Shown piece after piece: positions 22,328-33,156 of a stretch of 64,000 bases of DNA. Source of the DNA: Daucus carota subsp. sativus (lineage: Eukaryota; Streptophyta; Magnoliopsida; Apiales; Apiaceae); assembly GCF_001625215.2 (NCBI RefSeq), contig NC_030381.2, forward strand, positions 55,229,214 through 55,293,213, read 5' to 3'. Every line of letters starts with the position of its first letter. Position 1 is the stretch's first letter. Under the pieces are notes generated by a model. The model had not been told where the DNA came from and ran no database searches. It worked only from the letters and a program-made list of their open reading frames with translations. The translations under genes were made by a program, and so were the position numbers.

Positions 22328-24983
22328 AATAATATATCATATTAAAATGATTAATCATCCGAATTTTTATTACTATCCGAAGCACCAAACCATCTATAAC
22401 TAGTCTAAAATAGTCTGAGATTTTCTATTAAGTTTCCTCCGGATGTTTAAAGAAACGCCCACAACTATATTGAAGAAAATATTTTAATTCTAAAAGTATG
22501 GTTGGTACAAATTGAAGTTCTTTTTCTTTTCTAGGTCAAATTTTATGAACTCTCTTTTTATTTTTATGATTTACCAAACCAATTTAATTTTATATCAGTC
22601 AATAAAGTGATATTCCACCGGCAAACAGAAAGTAAAAAAATCTCTAAAAAAAGTATAAAATAAAATAAATTAAGTCAAGTCAAGTAGTTGGCCAGTTGGG
22701 GTCTTTTCCCATTCTCCGTTTCTTACCGGTCCAAAAAGTTGGGTAATATGAGCGTGTGTTGTTTTGGACCTGTTGAGTTGGGCCTGTAGTTAGTCCAATA
22801 AAATATCTAAAACCAACCGATGAATTGCCATTATAATGATTATGAACACTAGTTTGAGCCTCGAAAGTCTGTAAAAATTATTGAAATTTTGAGTAAATAT
22901 TGAATTATCATATTTTTAAATTTAATTATCACTCAAAGACCACAAATATATATACATCTACATTTTAACTCAGGTAATTACAAATTTTTTAGGGAGATAA
23001 AAGGAAGATAATCATGATACCAGTTGTTGTATGAAAAACCGCCATGCTGATTCGGTGCATGATTTGTAACCGTCTATTATATAATATGTATATGGTATAA
23101 AGAAAGTATACGTATAAGTTAAAATGTAATAGATAAAATTTGAAAAAAGAAAACAAAAAACAAAAATAGCCGTTGGATTTGAAGGAAGTGGACGGATTAG
23201 AAGGAGAACTCCAATACTTCATATAAGTGTGGTCTCCATAAAACTTATAGCCTAAATATATGTGCTGATAAATCTTAATTTGAGTGAGAGTTGACCCGAC
23301 AGGGTGACATGTTTTATGAATTTTTTTTTGTTTTGTAATATTTTATGGATTATAGTTTCATCATGCACAGATTATTAGATCGATAACATGATTAACATTA
23401 TCCTAGGGTATTTCGATATTTTATTAATAAAAATTAAATAATGAGATTATGATCATGCATTGACCAAAACTATATCTTCGATTTTACAATTTGACTTCCC
23501 CAACCGCTTCTCAGTTTGCTAAAGAACGGTGACTAAACTAAAAAGATTAAAAGACAAAAGACGACCAAATCCATTGTTTTTCAAATGCGGTGGTGGAGTT
23601 CATGAACCCATTGGATCAGGTTGTTCCAGACCTATTTAATTGACATATTAAAATGTAAGGTAGGATGACATATTCTCTTTATTTCCTTCAATTTCTATCA
23701 AATCTGAAAGGTAGGTGGAATTACTATCCAAAGTACACGTTTTGAAATGGATGTTTAGTCTACAAGTCTTGTTATTTAGATATGCTCCCATCCAACTCTA
23801 CATATATATTGATTGGGATATTATATTACAATTTACACAGATGTTTAGGGGAACATAGTGATCAATTACACTGATATAGTATTATTATCTTTTGGCTCAA
23901 GTATTATTTTAAGTTAATATTTATGTTTAAAAAGAAAAAAAAATGTACTAAAGTGTATAAAATGGAAAAATAGAAGAGAAGGCATGTATCTACGCTTGTC
24001 AAAAACGAGTTGAAGTGCTTCACTCTGTTTATTAAGTTCGGGTTCATTAAAAAAGTCTTTTTATGCGTGCTTATATGCACACACTAATAACTAATTTCTA
24101 TTGTGGTGGAGGAATTTTCCAGATCATAATTTTATAGCCATGATTATTAATGAGATTTTAGCTAATAATATTCTTTTATCTACTTAAAAAGTGATTGCGT
24201 GGGCTTATAGTAGAAAATCCGTAAAAAAAAAATGTTATCAAATTTTGCTCATGCATGTTCGTATGTTCGGCTCGTAAATTTGACTTAGTTAAACTCCAAT
24301 CAGTTCATTTAGATGTATAAATTTTATTTTTATGATACTCTATCTTTCTTGTACAATTAATTTTCCTACATTTTGAATTACAACAATTTTTATGTAAATT
24401 ATAAATGATAATTTGAAATAAGAAAAAATATTAATTTTATTCACCGGCAATTCAAACTCAAACTCGACTCATCTCTTAGTAAATTCAGGCACCAAGAATA
24501 AAAGATATCATATCATCAAACATGACGCATCAACAAACAAAAATTCTATCCAATTTATTTGCGGTTATGTATTGAAATTATTTAAGCAACCACTTTTAGA
24601 TAAAAGCAAACAAATTGCACACGGCCATGCGTACTAGTTTGACCTATTTATAACCAAACAAATGCAGGAACACAAATAAATCGCCTAACATGCATGCAGA
24701 TGGGAAAAAAAAACAAAGAGAAAATAACAAACCGAAAGAAAAAGATGCGGAAGATAAGATACGTAGGTGGACTGAAACATGGTGATGCATGCATGCATTG
24801 TTGCCGGACCAACCAACCATGGGTCGACGTGATGCCGCCGGCCGGGCCGAAAGCTGTATTCTTCTAATTATTTGTTATGACTATTATTTTATCTCATTCT
24901 CGTGTTTTTGTAGTTTTCTTGTAGTCTTCACTGAGCAAGTCGCACGGAATTCGACCGATATTCTGTCGGCTGATTCTATTATT

Positions 24984-25256
24984 TACTCCATACGCCCCTC
25001 CCATTTCTTATCAAATGGGTTGCACACGTGGGTTAGAAATAGGTATAAAGTAGATTAGGGAAAGAAAAGTAGGTTAAGTGGTGGGACCATTGATTTTTAA
25101 TGTATAAAAAGAAGATAGTGAAGTAAAAGTAGTGTGAAAAGAGAAGAAAAGTAGAGAAGTAATGGGATCCGTTGACTATTTTTGAAAAGTTTTAAAATGT
25201 AAAGAATTAGATATAACAGTCCTAATAAAAAAATGTAAAGAAATGGGAGGGACTAC
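24984..25256. mobile_element. Stowaway-like MITE
   Basis: About 270 bp bounded by imperfect inverted ends: TACTCCATACGCCCCTCCCA on the left and AAATGGGAGGGACTACA on the right, whose reverse complement is TGTAGTCCCTCCCATTT. The CTCCCTCC-type end next to TA is typical of Tc1/mariner-derived Stowaway elements in dicots. It has no coding capacity. Confidence 0.7.
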
Positions 25257-27664
25257 AGGCTGCAACTTGCATGTTTTTCGAGGATTAACATGAAAATTAA
25301 GTGATTTGATAAAATAGAAGAAGATGAGATTAGTGAAGAAGATTAAGATGAAAGTTAATTAATCTAGTTGACCTTGTTTCATTACATCAAACGCAACGAA
25401 TCGAAAGCGTGGAAAGAGATTTACGATTAAATTACTCTGGGGCTGCGAATGAGATAACTTAGATTAATAATACTCTGACAGAAAATTTAATCTTCTTAAT
25501 GCAAGTCTGCGTTTGTTGTTAGGGATGGATCGACATTTTGACACGTGTACATTGCGTCGACACTCCTATGCATATCCGTGCGGCTGCTAGCTTCTGAAGA
25601 AAATTACATGCATTTTCGATTCATAATTAAAAATGCCGACTAGAATATAAATTTATTAGTGGACGCAGAAAGGTTCAACTTTTAATCTGCTAGTGGTATT
25701 TGTTTAACAATTACTTTACCATATTAAGTACTACATGAAGCTCATGAACTCTAGTGACACCGATTACCGACACTTACTTTATAAACTGTACACTTGTCTG
25801 CCGGGCCTGAGGATGTCGGAGAATATTTGTCTTTTTATAGAAATATTAAAAATATCCGATGATTATTTATGTTTCTGTAAATTTATAGAAATTTTATTTT
25901 CATGATTATGTTTATAGAAAAAATTACTCCCTCACAACTATTTTTTTTTATAAATTAATATGTCCCATTCAATTTTTTAAATTTCAAAATATATCAAATA
26001 TAGTTAAATTTTATAATATACAAATCAATTATATCACTACTTTATCTGTATAATATTAAACAAATTGTATAAATAAAATTCAAAAAGGGTAATTAAAAAT
26101 ATGTGATTGAATAAATCCTCTATCTGTTGCGGGTTGAAAGCTCCTTCCCCTTCTTCAAAAAGATTTGAAATTAATTATCGTGGATACAATAAAATTTTGA
26201 TAAATTAATAAACTCAAGACTGATATTGATCATCAATTCAATAAAATAAATAATTTAAAAATTTTAACTGTATTTAAATAAAAATATATTTAATCTACAG
26301 AGGAGGTTACTTTATCAAGGTTCTATATGTCCAAGCCAAATTCACCACACAAATTAGGCAGATGCTCGAGCCAACTGATTAATTTATACTGTAGTTGTAA
26401 TATTTTAGGAGTCCTTGTCAACACACTAATTACAAATTTGTAATTAGCTGGTTTTGCAGCCGGCAGCTAATTACCAAAATCTACACACTGCTAGTACGCT
26501 GAATCATGTGATAATCACCCTAATTAAAATACGGCTTCGTGTAATTATCGTGTTGGAATTTCTAGTGGCGCGCTATAATTTGACATAAAACACGTGGAAT
26601 ATTCATGTCACTAGCTTATGTGTACACACTTCTTCCACTAGTCCCATGTTTATCTTCTACTTTTCTCTGTTTCTTTCTTGCGAAACTGCAATTCATACAG
26701 TAACAAGTTACCTGTGACCAATTATTGACTTTTATGTTTCTCGAAACTGAACTCTGTTGGTTTTGGACCCGTGCAATTCACGGATTTATCAAGAAAACAA
26801 AAAAGTATAATGAGTTATATTTTCAAAAAAGGTTTCGCATAAAACAATTTTCGCAAATAATGCATAGTAGTGTCGGGAGAAACGGTATAAAATATCATTT
26901 ATTAACGCCACATACTCTAGTATTCTGATTTTTGATACAAAACGGTATAAAATATCATTTCTAGGTCTGAAAATAACTATAAAATATAAGACTATTTAAC
27001 ATTTTAGAGATAAAATGTTACATGAAATTACGGTTATGATCTCAAAACACTGTATAGCGTTTGGATGCGAAAGAAGATAAACGCCGCATACCTTACTGTT
27101 TTGAATTGGAGGCTTGTGTTATCTTCTCTGACGGTGATATTTGCGATCTTTTTCCTCAAAATTTTAATATTGAGAACCGTTATCCTTATATTTAGTTGAT
27201 TATTATCTATTTCAAATTTATAAATTTATATTAATAGACTTTCTAATTCAGTATATGATGAGATAGTTGAGTATAAATATGCCTGATAATATTACAGATT
27301 TTTGACATAAATATATTTGATACTATTTGACGGGTTTCCTGTAGCATTTTGATACGAAACCATAACATTAATTATCATTCGTGTGCAAGTGATCTTTATC
27401 CAAGAATTTCATAATGAGAACCCTAATTTTATAATTAAGGGAAAGTGATTGTTGCCTTCAAAAACAACAAAACCGCGACAATATTTCTTTAATTTCGTTT
27501 ACCGGAAATCGAATATTTAATTCATTTCTAATAATCTGAACATAGTTCTAGAAAAAGCTTTCATAATGAAAAATAAAAGTGTTTCAAAAAATCTATATCA
27601 AAATATCATATGAATACAATCTTTACGAATAAAGTTAATGAACCTAAAAATCTAAATTAAAGAA

Positions 27665-29248
27665 CTAAACTAAATTAAATGGACTATCATTTTTTACATT
27701 GACATTCTGTTTCAAATTTGCTTTACTCTGGTCATCTACAAGTACTGTTTCATCCTCTGCAGGATCATCAACATCTGTGGATCCTGTCAGCTCTTGAGCT
27801 CTCCGGGCTTGATGGTCCCAGTCGGTTCGGCTAATGATGATAAACATGGCCACGACACACGAGCCCTGAGCTGCTAAGAGCCCGAGCCACAATCCTCTGA
27901 AATCCAGCCCTGCGTAGAATCCTAGCCACAATGCCACAGGCATTCCTACCAAATAAAAGCAGCCTAGATTAATATTTGCACCTAGCTTGGGCCGAGCCGT
28001 TCCTCTCAGGACACCGCACCCTGTTGTCTGCGGGCAGTTTCCTAGCTCACAGAGCCCGATTATTGGCAGAACCATCGATGTCAGAGCAATTATATCCGCG
28101 TCAAGAGTGAACATTTTGGCCCAGACATTTCTCACCATAATTGCAAAAAATAACGCTGAGAACCCGAGTGTGAAACTTGAGGCAAGGCCTACTATTGTCG
28201 CGAGTTTGGCCTTTTTAGGCTGATTTGCCCCGAGTTCGTTTCCAACTCTTGTCGATACACCAAAGCTTAGTGAAGATGGGAAAATGTAGATTAAAGAGGT
28301 GGTCTGAATCAAAATTCCCATGGAAGCCACGGTTGCTCGCGGATTTATCAATAATCCGCATAATAAAATCATGATTTCGTACCACCACCATTCGAGACAT
28401 ACCGAAATGCAGCTGGGAATGGCTAAGTTTAGCAAAGGCTTCCATTCCTTTATGCATTCTGTGGTAATGCCTCCCCATGTTTTATTGTAGACCCCGGAGA
28501 CCATAATATACACGATCAGTGATCCGACAAGGTTGAAATTTGTCCAGACCCCGCTAAGGGCAACGCCTTTGATACCAAGATTTAGGACTGAAACAAGAAA
28601 GTAATTGATCGGTATGTGGAGAATGATTGACAGAGTTGCACAGAAGGTTAATGGTAACGTTATGGACTGTGACCGGAGATATATACGTAAAGGGTGAAGA
28701 AGACACTGAGCAAATAAATCAGGAAGGGAGTAAAAAATGTATAATTGAGCTTGTGTTGCGATTTCATCTTCTTGGCCGCAAAATATCAAGATTTTCTTCA
28801 TGTTACACCAGAGAAAGGCAATTGGAATCGAGACGAGAAGGAGTAAAAGAATTGTTCTTTGCATGACGAGGCCAAGAAGTTTAAATCTTTTGGCTCCGAA
28901 AGCCTGGCCACAAATAGGCTCCATTCCCATGGCCAGCCCTGACAGAATCGAGTACCCTGTGATATTAGCAAATCCGATAGCTAAGGCGCCGCCAGCCAGT
29001 GAAAGCTCGCCAAGGCGGCCGAGGAAGATCATCGAGATCATGGACCTTGAGTACAGAATCAGCCCTGTCAGCATCATGGGAAGAGAAATGCTGGATATGC
29101 ACTTCAACTCTTTGTAAGCCAAAGAAGCATGACTAGTACTACTAATATTTTTGCCCGGACAAACCGTTGTCTGATCGGTGTTGTCTGATGCTGTTTTTCC
29201 CGTAGTATTTTCCACCAAAGGGTTTGTCAACATCTTTATAATCCACAC
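27665..29248 (-). CDS. MATE efflux transporter (DETOXIFICATION, DTX48-54-like)
   Basis: A single-exon gene of 527 residues, the usual form in this plant MATE clade. MATE proteins export organic ions and metabolites by H+ or Na+ antiport across the plasma membrane, vacuole or endosomes. Twelve hydrophobic segments are expected and the two homologous halves are visible: SLPMMLTGLILYSRSMISMIFLG with GMEPICGQAFGAKR in the N-half, and GVSTRVGNELGANQPKKAK with CPQTTGCGVLRGTARPKLGA in the C-half. The N-terminus (about 45 residues) and C-tail (about 55, acidic then NVNVKN) are soluble. The ATG at 29248 gives MWIIKMLTNP; the next in-frame Met is only five codons on. Related Arabidopsis proteins (ADP1, ELS1) affect organ growth and iron balance, but the substrate here is unknown. 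Confidence 0.93.
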   Translation of the reverse strand: MWIIKMLTNPLVENTTGKTASDNTDQTTVCPGKNISSTSHASLAYKELKCISSISLPMMLTGLILYSRSMISMIFLGRLGELSLAGGALAIGFANITGYSILSGLAMGMEPICGQAFGAKRFKLLGLVMQRTILLLLLVSIPIAFLWCNMKKILIFCGQEDEIATQAQLYIFYSLPDLFAQCLLHPLRIYLRSQSITLPLTFCATLSIILHIPINYFLVSVLNLGIKGVALSGVWTNFNLVGSLIVYIMVSGVYNKTWGGITTECIKEWKPLLNLAIPSCISVCLEWWWYEIMILLCGLLINPRATVASMGILIQTTSLIYIFPSSLSFGVSTRVGNELGANQPKKAKLATIVGLASSFTLGFSALFFAIMVRNVWAKMFTLDADIIALTSMVLPIIGLCELGNCPQTTGCGVLRGTARPKLGANINLGCFYLVGMPVALWLGFYAGLDFRGLWLGLLAAQGSCVVAMFIIISRTDWDHQARRAQELTGSTDVDDPAEDETVLVDDQSKANLKQNVNVKNDSPFNLV

Positions 29249-29336
29249 TTTTTTCTTGAAAGAATATAGTTGTTTGTGGAGGGGGAGATGGCCTTATGGA
29301 TTGTAATTAGAATTTGGTTGGGATTAAGGGAGGGGG

Positions 29337-29344
29337 TTTATATA
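29337..29344 (-). promoter_or_regulatory. TATA box of the MATE gene
   Basis: On the minus strand TATATAAA lies about 90 bp before the ATG at 29248, predicting transcription from near 29305. Confidence 0.6.
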
Positions 29345-29729
29345 GGGGTGGAATAACAAGTCAAATAATTGAATAATACTCTAGTTGGTAAAAGAATATG
29401 ATTTGGTTGACTAGTATGAATTCTACTATTCTAGTAATTCCTAAGTGTTGAAACACTAGTGGCGAAGCTTTGTTTGTCAAGCGTTCATTTATGACCGACC
29501 AAGTAGAGGTCACTATTTTGGCCTGCTGGAAATGGTGCGCACATATGTACGCGTGCGGGTGTGATAGATTCTTACACGCTCATGGGGAAGGTCTTTGCTT
29601 CTTTGAAAAAAATTCTTTAGTGGTGCATCTATGGATATGAGTTTTTAATAGGTGACTTTGGTGCAATATTTTTTTGGAAAAATTTATAAAAATATTTATT
29701 TTTCAACTTTTTTTTCATATCAAAAACAC

Positions 29730-29962
29730 TACTCCCTCAGTCCCATGAGATTGTTAACATTCACTATTTGTACGTATTTTGAGACTCTTGTAAAATGTAA
29801 TTCTATAATATTATTTTATTTTATTTTTTTTTGAATAAAATTTTAACATCAAATTTTTGTTCACAGAAAAAATTAAAAAAATATCATGAAACTATATTTT
29901 AAAAAAATCTTAAAAAACGTGTTAAAATTAATGTTAACAATCCAACCGGATGGGAGGGAGTA
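29730..29962. mobile_element. Stowaway MITE
   Basis: A 233-bp element flanked by TA with inverted ends TACTCCCTCAGTCCCATGAG and, from the right, TACTCCCTCCCATCCGGTTG. Subterminal parts (GATTGTTAACAT / ATGTTAACAATCC) also pair. It is non-coding and sits about 390 bp upstream of the MATE TATA box. Confidence 0.85.
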
Positions 29963-30308
29963 TTAAAATTTTGAGTTACCTACAGAGCATCATCCATGTC
30001 TCGTTCGGGGCTTGCAGTGGAATTTAGCTAAGGATACTACGTGGTCAGATGAGTACCACTTCGGAGAAGGAGGTGGAGTACCCTTAGTCAAGCTATCCAC
30101 ATCCAAAAGCTCTAACAAGAAAACCCCAGGTAAAGAGTCTGCTGAAGGCCAGATAAACTTTTTTATCGATCCAGTTCACATTTTAACAAACAAAGATAAA
30201 AAGTCAAGTGACATAAAAATGTTGCCAACATGTAACACAACACAAAATGTGAATTATGTGATATCATACAGGAAAGATTAACATGACATAAGCACTTCCG
30301 CAAATTAT
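29963..30308 (+). other. Unidentified open stretch next to the KIN17 relic
   Basis: One frame stays open from about 30012 to 30281 (about 89 codons) with non-random composition, including TTWSDEYHFGEGGGVPLVKL and a Lys/Ser-rich part. It starts just after GGCTTGCAG, which could be a splice acceptor. I do not recognise the family. It has no convincing start codon or promoter and may be an exon fragment carried in with the neighbouring relic. Confidence 0.25.
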
Positions 30309-30800
30309 GTGTACAAGACATTAAGCACATCTGCAAATTTCTTTAATTTAGGACAAGGTGTTCGAATAATAAGATCAACAGAACAACATAGTTTACATAC
30401 TCTGTCACTGCACTGCAGAATTTTGCAGATGTCTCCGTACTCAACTGCTGGCAGAACCCTTCCGTCGTATAACCTTTTCCCAATCCCCACCTTTGCACAA
30501 AACTTGCTTGTATCAACAGCTAATAACTTGGCATTAGATCCACAATAGGCACCATTAACAATCCTCACAATTGCGCCAACTCGGGTATCACTGTCTCCAG
30601 CTCCTGCTGATCCACTCTCAGCAAATGCTTATCTCAATCATTTCAATCCCTGCAACATTCTTATTTATGAACCACACCATTTTGCTTATAATAACCCTTC
30701 TCCGCCATAGCCTTGCTCATAACCTTAACAACAATCCCCTCACTTAACCAATAATCCTTCCTGCTGCTCCTCTCCTTCGCCTCCTTGCTCACTCATCAAC
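30309..30800 (-). pseudogene. KIN17: KIN17 pseudogene fragment (C-terminal region)
   Basis: Read on the minus strand, pieces of the nuclear DNA/RNA-binding protein KIN17 appear in family order but in more than one frame. They are SRKDYWLSEGIVVKVMSKAM then GYYKQNGV (around 30770-30670), ELETVIPEL (near 30600), then VRIVNGAYCGSNAKLL, VDTSKFCAKVGIGKRLYDGR and VEYGDICK (30566-30430), which is the C-terminal KOW region. An in-frame stop and frameshifts separate the blocks, and the N-terminal zinc finger and winged-helix parts are missing. The real KIN17 must be elsewhere. Whether this was retroposed or captured by a transposon is not shown. Confidence 0.8.
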
Positions 30801-31584
30801 TCACTCAAAGCTTGTTAGGATGTCCAGCATCTTCCTAGCTCGAACTCAAAACATAGCACTGGTACCTGGTGGCGTCATTTCCAACAAGTACCGCTATAAC
30901 ATACCGCCCGACCGTTTATATAGATACTCATGATTACAGTTCATATCCGAAGGCAATTTGGTTACAGGTCCATAAGGCCAAAATACACACAATTTATTAT
31001 AAATATTAAAATCTTACAAGTTGAATATAAAATTTTTAAAATTTAAAATTTGATCTATTTTTGAAATATTTCTTGGTATAATTGAAATTGCACTTGCCTA
31101 AACTTCAAACCCAAAATGAGGGTAGGCGTGGCTTATAAATTCGCTTATATTAGTGAAAATTAATATATAAATATATAATTTTAACTCGCTTAATTCAGTA
31201 AAAAATAAATTTACCCCAACATCATCACTTCATAACATATTTTAATTGGTCATTTTTTTTATTATTAAATATATATATTTTTTTATTATTATACATCTCC
31301 CTTATCTATTCATTTATATAATTTTTCTATTATATCAGAACAATAAAACTTTGATCGATCTACTTGAATCGAAGTTTCTTTATTCGATAATATGCATCTC
31401 CCCATACTTGTTTATAATTCTTACAGCAGTACTAAAACAAGGAAATCGTTTCCATCTAACTTCAAGATTTCATTCACAAATCTAACAAACTATCTCAATA
31501 TCAGCAGACAAAGAGCTCATCAGAATTGTGTGAAGTTTTCAAGCAATTCAGTTTCTTTTCTTTGCTAACAAATCACTTGGCTAA
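30801..31584. other. Intergenic and promoter DNA before the BAHD gene
   Basis: AT-rich with no gene. A short hydrophobic frame at 31246-31485 is low-complexity TTTATT sequence. The last 100 bp are the core promoter of the acyltransferase gene. Confidence 0.55.
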
Positions 31585-31592
31585 TATAAATA
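31585..31592 (+). promoter_or_regulatory. TATA box of the BAHD gene
   Basis: TATAAATA lies about 90 bp before the ATG at 31683, predicting a start near 31615 and a leader of about 65-70 nt. Confidence 0.6.
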
Positions 31593-31682
31593 GGGGTGCA
31601 GAGCCCTCAGATAAAAACATGAACTCATTTCTCATATTTATTTTCGGCCCTTGATAATACATTTGTCGATTTTAAGGTTGCA

Positions 31683-32999
31683 ATGGAGGTCAAAATGTTA
31701 TCTCGTAAAATGGTGAAGCCAGCAAATCCAACACCAGACCACCTTGTAGCCTCCAAGGTGTCGTTTTTCGATCAGATGCAGCCTCCGGTCTACATTCCCT
31801 CAATTTACTTTTTTAAGTCCGGGAGTACTTGCAGAGACCGCTTAGAAGCATCGTTGTCAGAGACTCTGACACGGTTCTATCCGCTAGCTGGAAGGCTATC
31901 CGTTGATGGAACATCTGTCAATTATAACGATGAAGGGATCGAGTACTTGGAAGCTGAAGTGCTTGATGTAACACTAGCTGAATTGCTCGAGAAAGCTCCT
32001 ACTAATCTTGAACTTTTGCATGGCCTTGTTCCATGGGACGTGCAAAAGGCTACGTTGGACAAGTCCGCGATTATGGGCATACAATTGACTATGTTTAAGT
32101 GTGGCGGACTAGTTATAAGTACGGTCACTTCACATATAATGCTTGATGGATTCTCAGGATCCACATTCTTTCGTGAATGGTCTGTTGCTTGTAGAGCTGG
32201 ACTTAGTGAAGTGATGGTTCCGAATTTTGGCATGCCTTTAGTATTTCCAAGAAAAGACCTATCCGGATTGATCAAGCCTAGTGGCTCTCCGTTTATGAGG
32301 AATGTAAAGATTGTTACAAAGAGGTTCGTGTTTCATCAGAAAACGATAGTTGGCCTAAAGTCAGAGGTCAGGGCCAGCAGCAAAAATGTTCTGAGCCCTT
32401 CGCGTGTGGAGGTTATTGCTTGTGCTGTGTGGAAGGTTTTGATCAGCATTGATCAATCAAATCATGGAATTTTAAGGGATTCAACGCTCTGCACTTCAGT
32501 GAACTTGAGGGGAAGAACCGGAATCAAAGAAATTCCCCAAAATGTTTTTGGCAATTTTTACTTCCAAATTCCTACCAGATTCAAGACTGAAAACATTACA
32601 AAACCTGAAGACCTGGAGTTGCATCAGTTGGTGAGTTTGTTTAGTAGCACCATAAAAACCGAAATCATGGACTGCTCCAAAATTTCAGACCCGAACGAGC
32701 TAATGGCAAAAGTAGCCAAAAATATCAACATTATACGCGAAGACAGGGGAAATAACAGGGTAAACTCCAGGTTTTTTAACACATTATGCAACTTCCCAAT
32801 GTACGATGTTGATTTCGGGTGGGGGGAACCAGAGTGGGTTGGTGTCACAAATGTGCCTGTGGAACTTGTTGTTTTGATGGACAGTAAATGTAGGACGAAA
32901 GTTGAAGCAATGGTGAGCTTAACAGAAGCTGATATGCATCGATTTGAGAATCATCCTGATATCGTAGCATTGACTTCATTGATGGAGAGCTCGCCTTAA
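31683..32999 (+). CDS. BAHD acyltransferase (vinorine synthase-like)
   Basis: A single-exon gene of 438 residues, the normal BAHD length. These soluble cytosolic enzymes move an acyl group from acyl-CoA to an alcohol or amine of a specialised metabolite. The catalytic HxxxD motif is intact as HIMLDG (His151, Asp155) and the structural DFGWG motif is at 377-381. FYPLAGRL near the N-terminus and the NLRGRTGIKEIPQNVFGN block support the vinorine-synthase-like clade (alkaloid or terpene alcohol acetyltransferases). The N-terminus MEVKMLSRKMVKPANPTP is typical. It ends only 157 bp from the stop of the convergent RLP-B gene. The substrate cannot be told from sequence, and nothing confirms alkaloid chemistry in this species. 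Confidence 0.93.
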   Translation: MEVKMLSRKMVKPANPTPDHLVASKVSFFDQMQPPVYIPSIYFFKSGSTCRDRLEASLSETLTRFYPLAGRLSVDGTSVNYNDEGIEYLEAEVLDVTLAELLEKAPTNLELLHGLVPWDVQKATLDKSAIMGIQLTMFKCGGLVISTVTSHIMLDGFSGSTFFREWSVACRAGLSEVMVPNFGMPLVFPRKDLSGLIKPSGSPFMRNVKIVTKRFVFHQKTIVGLKSEVRASSKNVLSPSRVEVIACAVWKVLISIDQSNHGILRDSTLCTSVNLRGRTGIKEIPQNVFGNFYFQIPTRFKTENITKPEDLELHQLVSLFSSTIKTEIMDCSKISDPNELMAKVAKNINIIREDRGNNRVNSRFFNTLCNFPMYDVDFGWGEPEWVGVTNVPVELVVLMDSKCRTKVEAMVSLTEADMHRFENHPDIVALTSLMESSP

Positions 33000-33156
33000 G
33001 TGCTCGACTTAACTTATCTATCAATAAATCAGGACACTTATCTAGTCCTCGGAAAGAATCCTCATTTCATTGCTAAGAGATGTGAATATTATTTATTTAG
33101 TATCAACTACATGGGAAGACATTTAACATGATACATAAATTAAAACTAAATCTTTT

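Larger units (their letters stand above)
20825..27664. other. Gene-poor AT-rich region, BAG to MATE gene
   Basis: I see no gene in nearly 7 kb. Reading frames here are short, low-complexity and without family resemblance. Recognisable contents are a SINE (22197-22327), a Stowaway-like MITE (24984-25256) and a partial MITE-like end beginning ATTACTCCCTCACAAC near 25925. A 20-bp word AACGGTATAAAATATCATTT is repeated at 26881 and 26941. Confidence 0.6.

Noticed and set aside
24783..24797. GATGCATGCATGCATTG as a seed-type RY promoter element
   Set aside because: No gene starts nearby, and short self-overlapping ATGC runs arise by chance.
24789..25058. Plus-strand frame of 89 codons
   Set aside because: It runs from a GC-richer patch into a Stowaway-like MITE, which explains its second half. 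No recognisable protein.
25925..26110. Stowaway MITE beginning ATTACTCCCTCACAAC
   Set aside because: No matching right end with TA was found, so it is at most a decayed fragment.
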